A DNA stretch of 58,333 bases from SKLM01 sp964450435 (GTDB lineage: Bacteria; Chloroflexota; Anaerolineae; B4-G1), in the NCBI GenBank assembly GCA_964450435.1, contig CAYVCX010000010.1:1-58333 (forward strand), read 5' to 3'. A program made the position numbers and the translations under genes. This document shows, in pieces, positions 50,171-58,251 of this stretch (positions are counted from its first letter, which is position 1; each line of letters opens with the position of its first letter). The notes under the pieces were generated by a model that saw only the letters and a program-made list of their open reading frames with translations, was not told the DNA's origin and did not search any database.

Positions 50171-51589
50171 CTAGCAGTCGAAATAGAGCTGCATCTCGTA
50201 GGGATGGGGGCGGTTACGAACCTGATGGTACTCGTCCATTTTGAAGGCGATCCAGCTGTCGATCAAGTCCTCTCCAAAGGTACCGCCGGCCAGCAGGAAG
50301 TCGTGATCCTCCTCGAGGGCGTTCATCGCTTCCTTCAGGGAATTGGGTAGCGGCTTGATCTCCGCCCTCTGTTCTTCCGACCAGGAGAAAATGTCGGCCT
50401 CGATGGGACCGAAACCGGCCTCGGTCGGATCGATCTCCTGCTGGACGCCGTCGAGGCCGGCCAGAAGCTGCGCAGCCAGGGCCAAGTACACGTTGCAGGT
50501 GGCATCGGGCGGGCGGAACTCGATGCGGACTTGGTCTGGCTTGGTTGCGTAGCGGGGGATGCGGACTGCGGCGCTCCGGTTGCCCAGGGAGAAAAAGGCG
50601 TTGACCGGCGCTTCGTATCCGGGAATCAGTCGTCGGTAGGAGCTGGTGCTTGGGTTGGTAAAGGCGAGTAGTGCGGGGCCGTGATGGAGCAGGCCTCCGA
50701 TGTAGTGGAGAGCGGTCTCACTCAGCAGTCCGTAGCCTTCCGGGTCGTAGAACAGATTCTGCTCGCCCTTGAAGAGGTGCTGGTGGAAATGCATGCCCGA
50801 CCCGGCCTCACCGTGGATCGGTTTGGGAATGAAGGTTGCCGTCTGACCGTGCGCATGGGCCGTCATCCGGGTCACGTACTTGATGATCATGGTGGCATCG
50901 CCGGCCTGGAGGAGTCTCATCAAGGACGTCTCAATCTCGCACTGCCCCGGGCTGCCCACCTCGTGGTGATGGTACCGCACGGGCACACCCATCGCGCCGA
51001 GGTGCAGGGACATCTCGCTGCGCTGGTTGTGCAGGGTGTCCTTGGGCGGGATGACGTGATAGCCGCCCTTGAGGGGGATGTAGTGGCCGTGCCCCGGCGC
51101 TTCGCTGCCCCACGCTGCCTCGCTCGACTCGATGATGTAGCCGGCCCGGCTCATCTCGTTCTCGTAGACCACGCTGTCGAAGACGTAGAACTCGAACTCC
51201 GGGCCCCACATGCTGCGGTCGGCGACGCCGCTCGCGACCAGGAACCTCTCTGCCCGGCGTGCCACGTTGCGCGGGTCGTTGTCAAAGACGGCCTTTGTGT
51301 CGGCCTCCAGCGTGGTGCAGACGAAGCTCAGTGTTGGCGCTTCGTAAAACGGATCGACGAAGCCGGTGGACAGGTCCGGTACCAGGACCATGTCGCCAGC
51401 TTTGACCGATTTCAGGCCGACGGCCGAACCGTCGAAGCCGACCCCGGCCTGCATCAACCCCGGCGTGAACTGGCTCTCGGGGAGTGTCAGGTGGTGCCAG
51501 CGCCCCCCGAGGTCGGTGAACTTGAGGTCGACCATCTGTATCGCGTGCGTCTCCACGTAGTTGCGAGCTTCGTTGAAGGAGTTGAACAT
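50171..51589 (-). CDS. glnA: Glutamine synthetase, type I
   Basis: 472 aa. N-terminal beta-grasp with the V-D-L-K-F-T-D-L-G-G region, then V-G-F-D-G-S-A-V-G, the metal sites E-F-E-F and H-H-H-E-V-G (about residue 205), G-S-G-M-H-F-H-Q (ATP/metal), and N-P-S-T-S-S-Y-R-R-L. It makes glutamine from glutamate and ammonia. GGAGGG lies before the ATG. It follows a glycosyltransferase gene by 106 nt in the same direction. The C-terminus (Y-H-Q-V-R-N-R-P-H-P-Y-E) is the normal GSI end. Confidence 0.95.
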   Translation of the reverse strand: MFNSFNEARNYVETHAIQMVDLKFTDLGGRWHHLTLPESQFTPGLMQAGVGFDGSAVGLKSVKAGDMVLVPDLSTGFVDPFYEAPTLSFVCTTLEADTKAVFDNDPRNVARRAERFLVASGVADRSMWGPEFEFYVFDSVVYENEMSRAGYIIESSEAAWGSEAPGHGHYIPLKGGYHVIPPKDTLHNQRSEMSLHLGAMGVPVRYHHHEVGSPGQCEIETSLMRLLQAGDATMIIKYVTRMTAHAHGQTATFIPKPIHGEAGSGMHFHQHLFKGEQNLFYDPEGYGLLSETALHYIGGLLHHGPALLAFTNPSTSSYRRLIPGYEAPVNAFFSLGNRSAAVRIPRYATKPDQVRIEFRPPDATCNVYLALAAQLLAGLDGVQQEIDPTEAGFGPIEADIFSWSEEQRAEIKPLPNSLKEAMNALEEDHDFLLAGGTFGEDLIDSWIAFKMDEYHQVRNRPHPYEMQLYFDC

Positions 51590-51695
51590 ATCTACCCTCC
51601 TGCCATCATCGCCGATCTGCGGGCTGCACTGGAGTGGGGGACCGCGAAAGCTCCTGACCGCGGCCCGGGCGGCTGAGACTCCGCGAGATCCTTCA

Positions 51696-52826
51696 CTACT
51701 GCTCCATCAGCTCTCGGTAGACGGCGACCGTCTCGGAAGCAATCCTCTCCTGCGTGAAGTGGCTCAGGACCCGCTCTCGCCCCCGACGGACCAGGTCTGT
51801 CCACAGGTCATCGTTCCGCATTAAGCGGGTCAGGCAGTCTCGCAGGGACTCGACTTGGTCCTCGGGGAAGACGAGGCCCGCGTCCCCGATCACGTTGGGT
51901 ATCTCGCCGCAGTCGGAGCCGATGACAGGGACTCCGCAGGACATCGCCTCGATCAGCACCCGCCCGAACTGCTCGATCCAGTTTGGCCGCGACCGGGAGG
52001 GGAGCACAAGGGCGTCGAGCTCGCGGTAGAAGGTCGGCATACGGACGGAGGGGAGCCATCCTTCAAAGGTCACCCGGTGGCTCAGGCCCAGGTGTCGGAT
52101 CTGGGCCCGCAAACGCTCTTCCTCCGCGCCGCGCCCCACCACGTGCAGGTGCCATGGGCCGCGGACGTCGGCCAATGCGTCCACCAGCAGATCGACTCCT
52201 TTCTCCGGTACCAGCCGACCCACGTACGCGACACTGAACCCGCGGGCTGCATCGCGCCGGAGGGATATGCGCTCCAGCTGGCTCCTTCTGCTCGGCGAGA
52301 AGACATCCGGATCGACCCCAAACTGGGGGATGACGGCCGTGGGGCCGGAGTATCCCTTGTGACGCCAGACCTGAGCGGCGCCCTCACTGCCTACGATGGC
52401 GTAGTCGGCGTGGCCAAGGTTATAGGCCTCAATGAGTCGAAACGGGAGCGGATAGCGCCGGTTCAGGTTCTGCCAGGTGAACCAGAGCGCTAGGGCGCCC
52501 GAGCGCTTGGCCAGCCAGAGAGCGTGGAAGGTAGCCACGTTGTACGGTTCCTCGTCGATGTGGACCAGGTGGGGCCTAAACGCGCGCAGGCGCCCCCGCA
52601 ACTGAGGGTAGAAGTGGAAGTGGAAGGAGCCGTTGAAGGCCACGGGCTCGACGGCGAGATCGTAGCCCTGTGTGTGAGCACGCTCCAGCTGAATGGAGCG
52701 GCTATCTTCCTGCCAGGAGGCGGGAACGACGACCATCAGGTCCACGTCCGGGTAACGGGCGATCTCCTCCAGCTTGCGCTGATAGGCGCCCACCAGACAG
52801 GCCTTCGAGATCATCATAACGCGCAT
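51696..52826 (-). CDS. Family 4 glycosyltransferase (GT-B fold)
   Basis: 376 aa. N-terminal Rossmann domain from M-R-V-M-M-I-S-K, then the C-terminal donor domain with V-A-Y-V-G-R-L-V-P-E-K-G, V-G-R-G-A-E-E, and the E-x7-E-like F-G-R-V-L-I-E-A-M-S-C-G-V-P-V-I-G-S motif. It probably adds a sugar to an envelope glycan or lipid. ATG 52826 has GGAG seven nt upstream; an open extension to 52862 is less likely. It is the first gene of the unit with glnA; a functional link is not obvious. Confidence 0.88.
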   Translation of the reverse strand: MRVMMISKACLVGAYQRKLEEIARYPDVDLMVVVPASWQEDSRSIQLERAHTQGYDLAVEPVAFNGSFHFHFYPQLRGRLRAFRPHLVHIDEEPYNVATFHALWLAKRSGALALWFTWQNLNRRYPLPFRLIEAYNLGHADYAIVGSEGAAQVWRHKGYSGPTAVIPQFGVDPDVFSPSRRSQLERISLRRDAARGFSVAYVGRLVPEKGVDLLVDALADVRGPWHLHVVGRGAEEERLRAQIRHLGLSHRVTFEGWLPSVRMPTFYRELDALVLPSRSRPNWIEQFGRVLIEAMSCGVPVIGSDCGEIPNVIGDAGLVFPEDQVESLRDCLTRLMRNDDLWTDLVRRGRERVLSHFTQERIASETVAVYRELMEQ

Positions 52827-52949
52827 GGATGCTCCGGGAGTGTCGAATGCGTCTGTGGTCATATCTCTCGCGAACAGCGCTGAGCGTGCGCGCGGCGTCC
52901 CGGTTGGGCGGCAGCCAGGCCCGGCCCGCAGCCGTCGGGTTGGATGGAG

Positions 52950-52978
52950 ATTATATCATGGCCGACGGACGAGGCCAA
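52950..52978 (-). promoter_or_regulatory. Promoter of the glycosyltransferase-glnA unit
   Basis: Minus strand TTGGCC (52978-52973), 17-nt spacer, TATAAT (52955-52950); the start would be about 115 nt before the glycosyltransferase ATG. Confidence 0.5.
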
Positions 52979-53088
52979 TTGGGGCCCGGGGATGGACGAG
53001 CGACCGCACAGTGGGGGAAGAGGTTCGACGGCAGGTGCGCGACGGGCCCCAGCCAGGGCACAGAGTGCGAGGGAGTGGGAAGCGTGCT

Positions 53089-53094
53089 ATAATG
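53089..53094 (+). promoter_or_regulatory. -10 box next to the lipid kinase start (possibly leaderless)
   Basis: TATAAT at 53089-53094 lies 10 nt before ATG 53104. Transcription from it would begin near 53101, giving a leaderless or nearly leaderless mRNA. A -35 element is weak or absent. Confidence 0.4.
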
Positions 53095-53103
53095 ATTCCT
53101 ACG

Positions 53104-54054
53104 ATGGACGCAGATCTGATCTACAATCCCACTGCTGGGCCGCGCGACGTGCTGAGGGAACTGAAGCAGCTCCGCTCGTACTTCCGGGAGAACGGCTGGT
53201 CTGTTGAACTGCGGACGACGGAGAAGGCCGGCGACGCCACCAGAATGGCGCGGGAGGCGGCTCTCAGCGGCCGCGATGCCGTCGTCGTCGCCGGCGGGGA
53301 CGGCACGGTCAATGAGGTGGTCAACGGCCTGGCGGGTACGGATACAGCTATGGGCGTGCTTCCTGTCGGCACCGGAAACCTATGGGCCAAGGAGCTACGG
53401 GTGCCCACGTACACGCTGACCCACCCGATGCGCCTGAGGGAGGCAGCGGATGGCCTGGTGGGGGGAACCGTGCGGCAGATCGATGTGGGACGGGTGGGGC
53501 AGCGTGTCTTCCTCTGCTGGGCCAGTGCGGGGCTCGACGCAAAGGTCGCCAGCGAGATGGAGCCACGCGAAAGGTACCAGAAGCGCCTCGGGGCGCTGCC
53601 GTACCTGGTTGCCGCCGTCCTGGTGGCGAGGAGCTTCAAGGGTGTGTCGGCTGAGGTGACCATCGACGGGGACGTGGTCGAGGACCGTATCCTGCTGGTG
53701 GCAGTGAACAACATCCAGCGATACGGAGGCGTGGTCGAAGTGGCGCCCCAGGCCCGACTGGACGACGGACTCCTGGACGTCTTCGTCTTCAAGGGGATGG
53801 GGGTCGGGTACATCGTACGCCACGTGGTGCGCGTGCTCTCCCACCGCTATCTGGATGACCCCGAGATTATCCACCGGCAGGTGCGCCGCATGGAGGTGCG
53901 GACTGAGGAGCCCGTCTCGGTGCAGGCCGACGGTGATCCCATCGGAACGACGCCGATTGAGATCGAGGTTCTGCCGCGCGCGCTGCGCATCGTTGCGCCT
54001 CGTACGATGCCGTCTGACCTGCTGAGTGACACGGCGTCGGGCTCTGGACGGTAA
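53104..54054 (+). CDS. Diacylglycerol kinase-like lipid kinase (DagK/YegS family)
   Basis: 316 aa. N-terminal Y-N-P-T-A-G, then the ATP/catalytic motif V-A-G-G-D-G-T-V-N-E-V-V-N-G-L (about residues 60-74) and L-P-V-G-T-G-N-L. The C-terminal sandwich domain carries the D-D-G-L-L-D-V motif. The family phosphorylates diacylglycerol or related lipids. Of two in-frame ATGs (53092, 53104) the first lies inside the -10 box, so 53104 is preferred. It is divergent from the glycosyltransferase gene. Confidence 0.9.
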   Translation: MDADLIYNPTAGPRDVLRELKQLRSYFRENGWSVELRTTEKAGDATRMAREAALSGRDAVVVAGGDGTVNEVVNGLAGTDTAMGVLPVGTGNLWAKELRVPTYTLTHPMRLREAADGLVGGTVRQIDVGRVGQRVFLCWASAGLDAKVASEMEPRERYQKRLGALPYLVAAVLVARSFKGVSAEVTIDGDVVEDRILLVAVNNIQRYGGVVEVAPQARLDDGLLDVFVFKGMGVGYIVRHVVRVLSHRYLDDPEIIHRQVRRMEVRTEEPVSVQADGDPIGTTPIEIEVLPRALRIVAPRTMPSDLLSDTASGSGR

Positions 54055-54182
54055 ATCTGCGCCGGAGGCCCCGAACAAGCCGCAGGCAGCTCGCCGCAGG
54101 CCTGAAGCCCAGACTCCGGTCGGCGGCGCCGTCGTTGTGGGCTCTGGCGCGTCAGCGGGACTCTTCCGGTCGGCGCATCGCC

Positions 54183-54211
54183 TTGCTGGTATGCTCGGGG
54201 CGTGCTATAAT
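54183..54211 (+). promoter_or_regulatory. Promoter of secG
   Basis: TTGCTG (54183-54188), 17-nt spacer, TATAAT (54206-54211). Start near 54218, about 108 nt before secG. Confidence 0.6.
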
Positions 54212-54325
54212 TCGGCGCGTAGAGGAGCGGCCTCGCGGCGAAGCCGCAGGCAGTTCCCGGGAAAACGGTTCGAGCCCGGGCGGCAGACGAAGCTGTGCCG
54301 GGTTTGGAGATTGGGAGTTGTCGAC

Positions 54326-54553
54326 ATGCAATTATATCTCGATATCGCACAGATCATCATCAGCCTGGCGCTGGTGGGTATAATCCTGCTTCAGAGCCGC
54401 CGCGGCGACCTGGGGGGCAGTGTTTTCGGCGGGTCTTCGAGTGCCATCTACAAGAAGCGGCGGGGTCTGGAGCGCACCATCTTTCAGGTAACCATCGTCC
54501 TGGCTGTCCTCTTCTTCCTGCTTACGTTAGCCAATGTGATGGTGGCCGGGTAG
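54326..54553 (+). CDS. secG: Preprotein translocase subunit SecG
   Basis: 75 aa, the usual size. Two membrane segments (about residues 3-22 and 52-72) flank the conserved loop L-L-Q-S-R-R-G-D-L-G-G-S-V-F-G-G-S. It is the small accessory subunit of the SecYEG channel. ATG 54326 has GGGAG eight nt before it. The next gene encodes an exported binding protein. Confidence 0.93.
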   Translation: MQLYLDIAQIIISLALVGIILLQSRRGDLGGSVFGGSSSAIYKKRRGLERTIFQVTIVLAVLFFLLTLANVMVAG

Positions 54554-54901
54554 CGAGAGGATCAGAATTCCCCTGATCCGTAGGGCGTTCTCCTACAGGC
54601 GCTGGGTTGCGCACGAGCCGCTCTACCGGGTGAGGCCCCAGCCGCTTCCGAGATCGATCTGGCGGGCGTACTGAAGTCCTCGGTGATTGACGTGACCATT
54701 CGAACAACGGCGTTGCCGGCAGGAGCGCCTCGGGAGCAGGTGGATTCCCGGGGCGTTCTCGGTCCAGAGCCAGGGTCTGCAGCGAGTTTGGGGAGGGCGT
54801 GCGGTTAGCATCTGTGTCACGAGTTTCGTGGCGGGTGTGGACGAAGACCGCCAGCTCATCCCTACGGGCGTGAGCCCATTCTGGCGAGCAAGGACTGGAG
54901 T
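54554..54901. other. Intergenic region with a hairpin after secG
   Basis: A perfect 7-bp stem (54559-54565 with 54573-54579), 6 nt after the secG stop, has no T-tract. The remaining sequence to the binding-protein gene shows no gene. Confidence 0.45.
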
Positions 54902-56587
54902 ATGACACACTACATCCGCTGGCAGTTCCTCCTCATTCTGCTCGGGGTGGTGCTGCTGGCGGTCCTACTGACCTATTTGGCCGTCAACTACACGACTGTC
55001 CTCCGTCCCAGCCACGGCGGTACGTATGTGGAGGGCGTGGTTGGCCAGCCGGTGTTCTTGAACCCGCTGCTCTCCGGGTTCGAGCGACCCGGACAGGAGC
55101 TTTGTTCGCTGATATTCAGCGGCCTGACGCGCCTCAATGGCCGCGGTGAGGTTGAGCCTGACCTGGCCAACGACTGGGAGATCTCGGACGATGCTCTGAG
55201 CTACACGTTCCACCTGCGCGCCAACGCGCATTGGCACGATGGCACTCCGGTGACGGCCGATGACGTGATTCTGACTATCCGGCTGCTGCAGGATCCCGAG
55301 TTCCCCGGGCCGCCTGAGCTGGGCGCGGAGGTCTGGCGGCGGGCCGAGATACAGAAGGTGGACGCCCACACGGTGCGGTTCGTGCTGTCCGAACCCTATG
55401 CCCCCTTCCTGGACTACACCACGGTGGGCATTCTCCCCTCTCATAAGATCGCGGGGATCCAGGCCGCTGACCTCCCGGAGGCCGACCTGAACCTCGCACC
55501 AGTAGGAAGCGGGCCGTTTCAGGTGGAGGAGATCCGCAGCGAAGGTACGAACATCACGTCCATCGTCCTGAGGAGCTTCTCCCGCTACTTCCGCGCCGCC
55601 TCGTATCTGGATCGCGTTCAGTTCCGTTTCTATCCCTCCGAACGCGACGCCCTGGAGGCGTACGCGGCGGACCGGGTACAGGGGGTGGGTGAGGTGAGGG
55701 CGGAGGACCTCTCCAAGGCCGGCGAACAACCCGGCCTCCAGTTGTTCTCCAGCCAGATCGCCGAGCTCGGCGTCGTGTTCCTGAATCTAGACCGCGGGGA
55801 GGTGCCGTTCTTCCAGGAGCGGGAGATACGCCAGGCCCTGATGCTGGCACTGGATCGACAGGCTCTGGTCGACGGGGTCTTGGGGGGACAAGGATTGGTG
55901 CCCGACAGTCCGATCCTTCCCGGTACCTGGGCCCACACGGACGACGTGCCGAGCTACAGCCGGGATCTGGAGCGGGCCGCCGAGTTGCTTGACGAGGCCG
56001 GCTGGCGGAGGGCGACAGAGACCGCCGTGCGCGCCAAAGGGGGCAACCGGTTGACCTTCACGCTGCTCAGCTCGAACTACCCGCGGCGCAAGGCGTTGGC
56101 GGCGATGCTCGCCGAGCAATGGGCCGATGTCGGTGTCGAGGTGACGGTCGAGACAGTGCCTGCGGCTGCGGTTCGCGAGGCGCTGGAGAGCCGGGACTAC
56201 CAGGCGGCCCTGGTCCACCTCAAGCTCCCGGGGGACCCGGACCCGTATCCGCTGTGGCACGAGACGCAGGCGGAACAGGGGCAGAACTACGCCCAACTGC
56301 GCCACCGCCGGATCAGCGAGGTCATCGAGCAGGCCCGGGTAACACCGAACCGGAACGCACGCCTGGAGCTGTATGAGCAGTTCCAGGGGCTGTTTGCCCA
56401 GGAGCTTCCGGCGCTGCCGCTCTACGTGCCGGTGTACACCTACGGGGTGGACGCGAGCATCAACGACGTACAGATTGGGCCGCTGATGCATCCCGCGGAT
56501 CGCTTCCGAACGATCCTCAACTGGTGGATTGTGCACCGTCGGGTGCTGGTGAGCGAGGCGGAGGTGGGGGCCTCAGCCTCGCCGTGA
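54902..56587 (+). CDS. ABC transporter substrate-binding protein, family 5, membrane-anchored
   Basis: 561 aa. A single N-terminal membrane segment (about residues 8-30) without a lipobox anchors it. The family 5 (peptide/nickel/oligopeptide) fold follows: N-P-L-L-S-G, L-A-x-x-W-E-I-S-D-D-A-L-S-Y-T-F-H-L-R, W-H-D-G-T-P-V-T-A-D-D-V, G-S-G-P-F. No permease or ATPase genes adjoin it, so it may serve a transporter encoded elsewhere or have another role in the envelope. Confidence 0.88.
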   Translation: MTHYIRWQFLLILLGVVLLAVLLTYLAVNYTTVLRPSHGGTYVEGVVGQPVFLNPLLSGFERPGQELCSLIFSGLTRLNGRGEVEPDLANDWEISDDALSYTFHLRANAHWHDGTPVTADDVILTIRLLQDPEFPGPPELGAEVWRRAEIQKVDAHTVRFVLSEPYAPFLDYTTVGILPSHKIAGIQAADLPEADLNLAPVGSGPFQVEEIRSEGTNITSIVLRSFSRYFRAASYLDRVQFRFYPSERDALEAYAADRVQGVGEVRAEDLSKAGEQPGLQLFSSQIAELGVVFLNLDRGEVPFFQEREIRQALMLALDRQALVDGVLGGQGLVPDSPILPGTWAHTDDVPSYSRDLERAAELLDEAGWRRATETAVRAKGGNRLTFTLLSSNYPRRKALAAMLAEQWADVGVEVTVETVPAAAVREALESRDYQAALVHLKLPGDPDPYPLWHETQAEQGQNYAQLRHRRISEVIEQARVTPNRNARLELYEQFQGLFAQELPALPLYVPVYTYGVDASINDVQIGPLMHPADRFRTILNWWIVHRRVLVSEAEVGASASP

Positions 56588-56672
56588 GGCATCGAGGAGG
56601 GGCAGGCACCGGGCTCGGGCGGGTGGGCCTCACCGAGGGCCGGGGGGTCGGCCCAGCTCGCGGGGCTTCGAC

Positions 56673-56700
56673 TTGACAGCGGATGCGTTTCCGGTAAAAT
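56673..56700 (+). promoter_or_regulatory. Promoter of tRNA-Leu
   Basis: TTGACA (56673-56678), 16-nt spacer, TAAAAT (56695-56700); start near 56707, 19 nt before the tRNA. Confidence 0.65.
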
Positions 56701-56725
56701 AGTGACTGCCCGGCGAGGGCATCGA

Positions 56726-56810
56726 GCCGAAGTGGCGGAACAGGCAGACGCGCTGCGTTCAGGGCGCAGTGGGCTTTATGCCCATGTGGGTTCAACTCCC
56801 ACCTTCGGCA
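56726..56810 (+). tRNA. tRNA-Leu (anticodon CAG)
   Basis: 85 nt. Acceptor stem GCCGAAG / CTTCGGC with discriminator A; the anticodon arm CTGCG-TTCAGGG-CGCAG gives anticodon CAG; a long variable arm (GTGGGCTTTATGCCCAT region) is typical of class II tRNA; the T-arm contains GGTTCAACTCC. The CCA end is not encoded. Confidence 0.95.
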
Positions 56811-56819
56811 CTCTTCTCC

Positions 56820-56852
56820 CCCGAGACGCGGTCAGTCTCGGGTTTTTTCTTT
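56820..56852 (+). terminator. Intrinsic terminator of tRNA-Leu
   Basis: Arms CCCGAGAC (56820-56827) and GTCTCGGG (56835-56842), 7-nt loop, followed by six T and a T/C-rich tail. Confidence 0.88.
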
Positions 56853-56879
56853 CTCTGGAGCAGCAGGAGCCCGGCTGAT

Positions 56880-56908
56880 TTGACTTGCTCTTGAGTCTGA
56901 TATAGTAT
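56880..56908 (+). promoter_or_regulatory. Promoter of the DivIC/FtsB-like gene
   Basis: TTGACT (56880-56885), 17-nt spacer, TAGTAT (56903-56908). An overlapping TATAGT (56901-56906) would give a 15-nt spacer. Confidence 0.45.
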
Positions 56909-57026
56909 GGGCTTCAGGTCGTCGTGACACATCATCTCTGCAATTGGCGTCTGGTGTTGGTGCAACCCTGCAGGGTTCGGCTCAGCCGCGGGCACGGGGT
57001 GGGACTGCCGCATCACGGAGGTACGG

Positions 57027-57437
57027 ATGGAGTTTCCAAGGCTTGACCGGGGCCAGATCGCTGCCGGTGCGGTCATTCTCGTCGCCGTCCTCGTCGTGGG
57101 CGCCGTCGGCTGGGCGTTCGTCGAGCAGTTGACGTTGGCTCAGGAGCTGCGAGCGGAGGCGCGAAAGCTTGAGGGGATGGTGGCGACGCGCGAGGCTGAG
57201 CGCGACCAATTGGAGGCCACCCTCGCCTACGTCCAGACCGACGAATACGTCGAGAGGTGGGCCCGGGAAGAGTTGAAGATGGCGAGACCGGGCGAGGTGG
57301 TGGTGATCCCGCTGGTGCGCGCCGAGGCGGACCAGCCGGAGGCAACGCCGGAGGGGCGGACGGATGACCCGGGACTGGATCTGTCTGACTCCCGGCCCTT
57401 CTGGGTGGCCTGGTGGGAGGCAATCTTCGGGCCGTAA
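57027..57437 (+). CDS. Septum formation initiator family protein (DivIC/FtsB-like)
   Basis: 136 aa. One membrane segment (about residues 12-31) is followed by a coiled coil (about 33-66, L-x-x-E-x-R-K-L-E...E-R-D-Q-L-E) and Y-V-E-R-W-A-R-E-E-L-K-M-A-R-P-G-E, the signature ending of the family. Such proteins form a complex in the divisome. A proline- and acid-rich tail ends in W-V-A-W-W-E-A-I-F-G. A perfect GGAGGT precedes the ATG. Confidence 0.87.
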   Translation: MEFPRLDRGQIAAGAVILVAVLVVGAVGWAFVEQLTLAQELRAEARKLEGMVATREAERDQLEATLAYVQTDEYVERWAREELKMARPGEVVVIPLVRAEADQPEATPEGRTDDPGLDLSDSRPFWVAWWEAIFGP

Positions 57438-57590
57438 CGCAGGCCACGGAGACGAGCGACCGAGACCGGCGGCGGCTTGGGGGACGGCGCGATCAAGCGG
57501 CGGCCGACGAAGCCGACGTCCGGCGATCCGAGGGGAGCCATAGCTTGTCACATAGCCTGTCACTGTGCAGACAGCGCGAAGGAGGCGCAG

Positions 57591-58013
57591 GTGGTAGGAA
57601 GACGATTCTTGGGGGCGGCGATCGTTCTCTCCCTGGCGCTGGTTGTGGCGGCCTGCGAAGGGGGCTACTCCGCCAGCGGGGTCCGGGAGAGCTCGCAGGT
57701 GGTGGGCGGGCGAGGAGGCTGGATCGAGAAGAGGATCCGGAGTGCCAACGGCTCGGTCACGCAGACCATCGAGGTCGATCTCTCGGGGCGCCGCCTGGAT
57801 ACCGAAGTGACTCTGGAGGTGGAAGAGGGCACGTTCACGATTGAGCTGCTCGATGCGGAGGGGAATGTCACTCTCGCGGTGCAGGCCACGCCCGGGAATC
57901 CGACCAGCGGCCGCGGGTACATGGAGTCGCGGGGCGGTGAGGTAGAGTATCGGGTGACCGCCGCGGAGGCGAAGGGAGTCCACTACCGCCTGGAGTTCGC
58001 GTTTGCCGACTGA
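57591..58013 (+). CDS. Predicted lipoprotein of unknown function
   Basis: 140 aa. The start at GTG 57591 has AAGGAGG five nt upstream and gives a clean signal peptide with lipobox V-V-A-A-C (about residue 23). The mature part is a single beta-rich domain (Q-T-I-E-V-D-L-S-G-R, V-T-L-E-V-E-E-G-T-F-T-I-E-L-L-D-A-E-G-N-V, then Y-R-V-T-A-A-E-A-K-G-V-H-Y-R-L). No family is recognised; the strand pattern suggests a small beta-sandwich exposed outside the cell. Confidence 0.75.
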   Translation: MVGRRFLGAAIVLSLALVVAACEGGYSASGVRESSQVVGGRGGWIEKRIRSANGSVTQTIEVDLSGRRLDTEVTLEVEEGTFTIELLDAEGNVTLAVQATPGNPTSGRGYMESRGGEVEYRVTAAEAKGVHYRLEFAFAD

Positions 58014-58089
58014 CGGCGCGCGGCGAGGGGTGGGGCGGTTGCGGAAGGATCTGTGAAAGACGCCGATTGCCGGATCCCCGGGCGTGGAG

Positions 58090-58117
58090 TTGACATCCCG
58101 GGGAAAGATGGTACAAT
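58090..58117 (+). promoter_or_regulatory. Promoter upstream of the cold-shock gene
   Basis: TTGACA (58090-58095), 16-nt spacer, TACAAT (58112-58117); start near 58124. Confidence 0.65.
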
Positions 58118-58161
58118 GCTGTTTACGTAAGATGAAGTAGGTTTTGGCTGGAACATAAGGG

Positions 58162-58198
58162 CTGCCCAGACTTGCGGAGGCTGGGCAGTTTCTTTTTT
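58162..58198 (+). terminator. Hairpin with T-tract between promoter and cold-shock gene
   Basis: Arms CTGCCCAG (58162-58169) and CTGGGCAG (58181-58188), 11-nt loop, then TTTCTTTTTT (58189-58198). It lies after the promoter and 54 nt before the cold-shock ATG, so it could act as an attenuator or end a 75-nt RNA. It may instead simply end the upstream lipoprotein transcript. Confidence 0.7.
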
Positions 58199-58251
58199 GC
58201 CTCTCCCCGCTTCACTCAAGATCAGATATTTCAAGGAGTAGGATACGCAAG

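Noticed and set aside
54250..54290. tRNA-like GGTTCGAGCCCGGG segment before secG
   Set aside because: There is no matching acceptor or anticodon stem; it lies in the secG leader and is probably chance.
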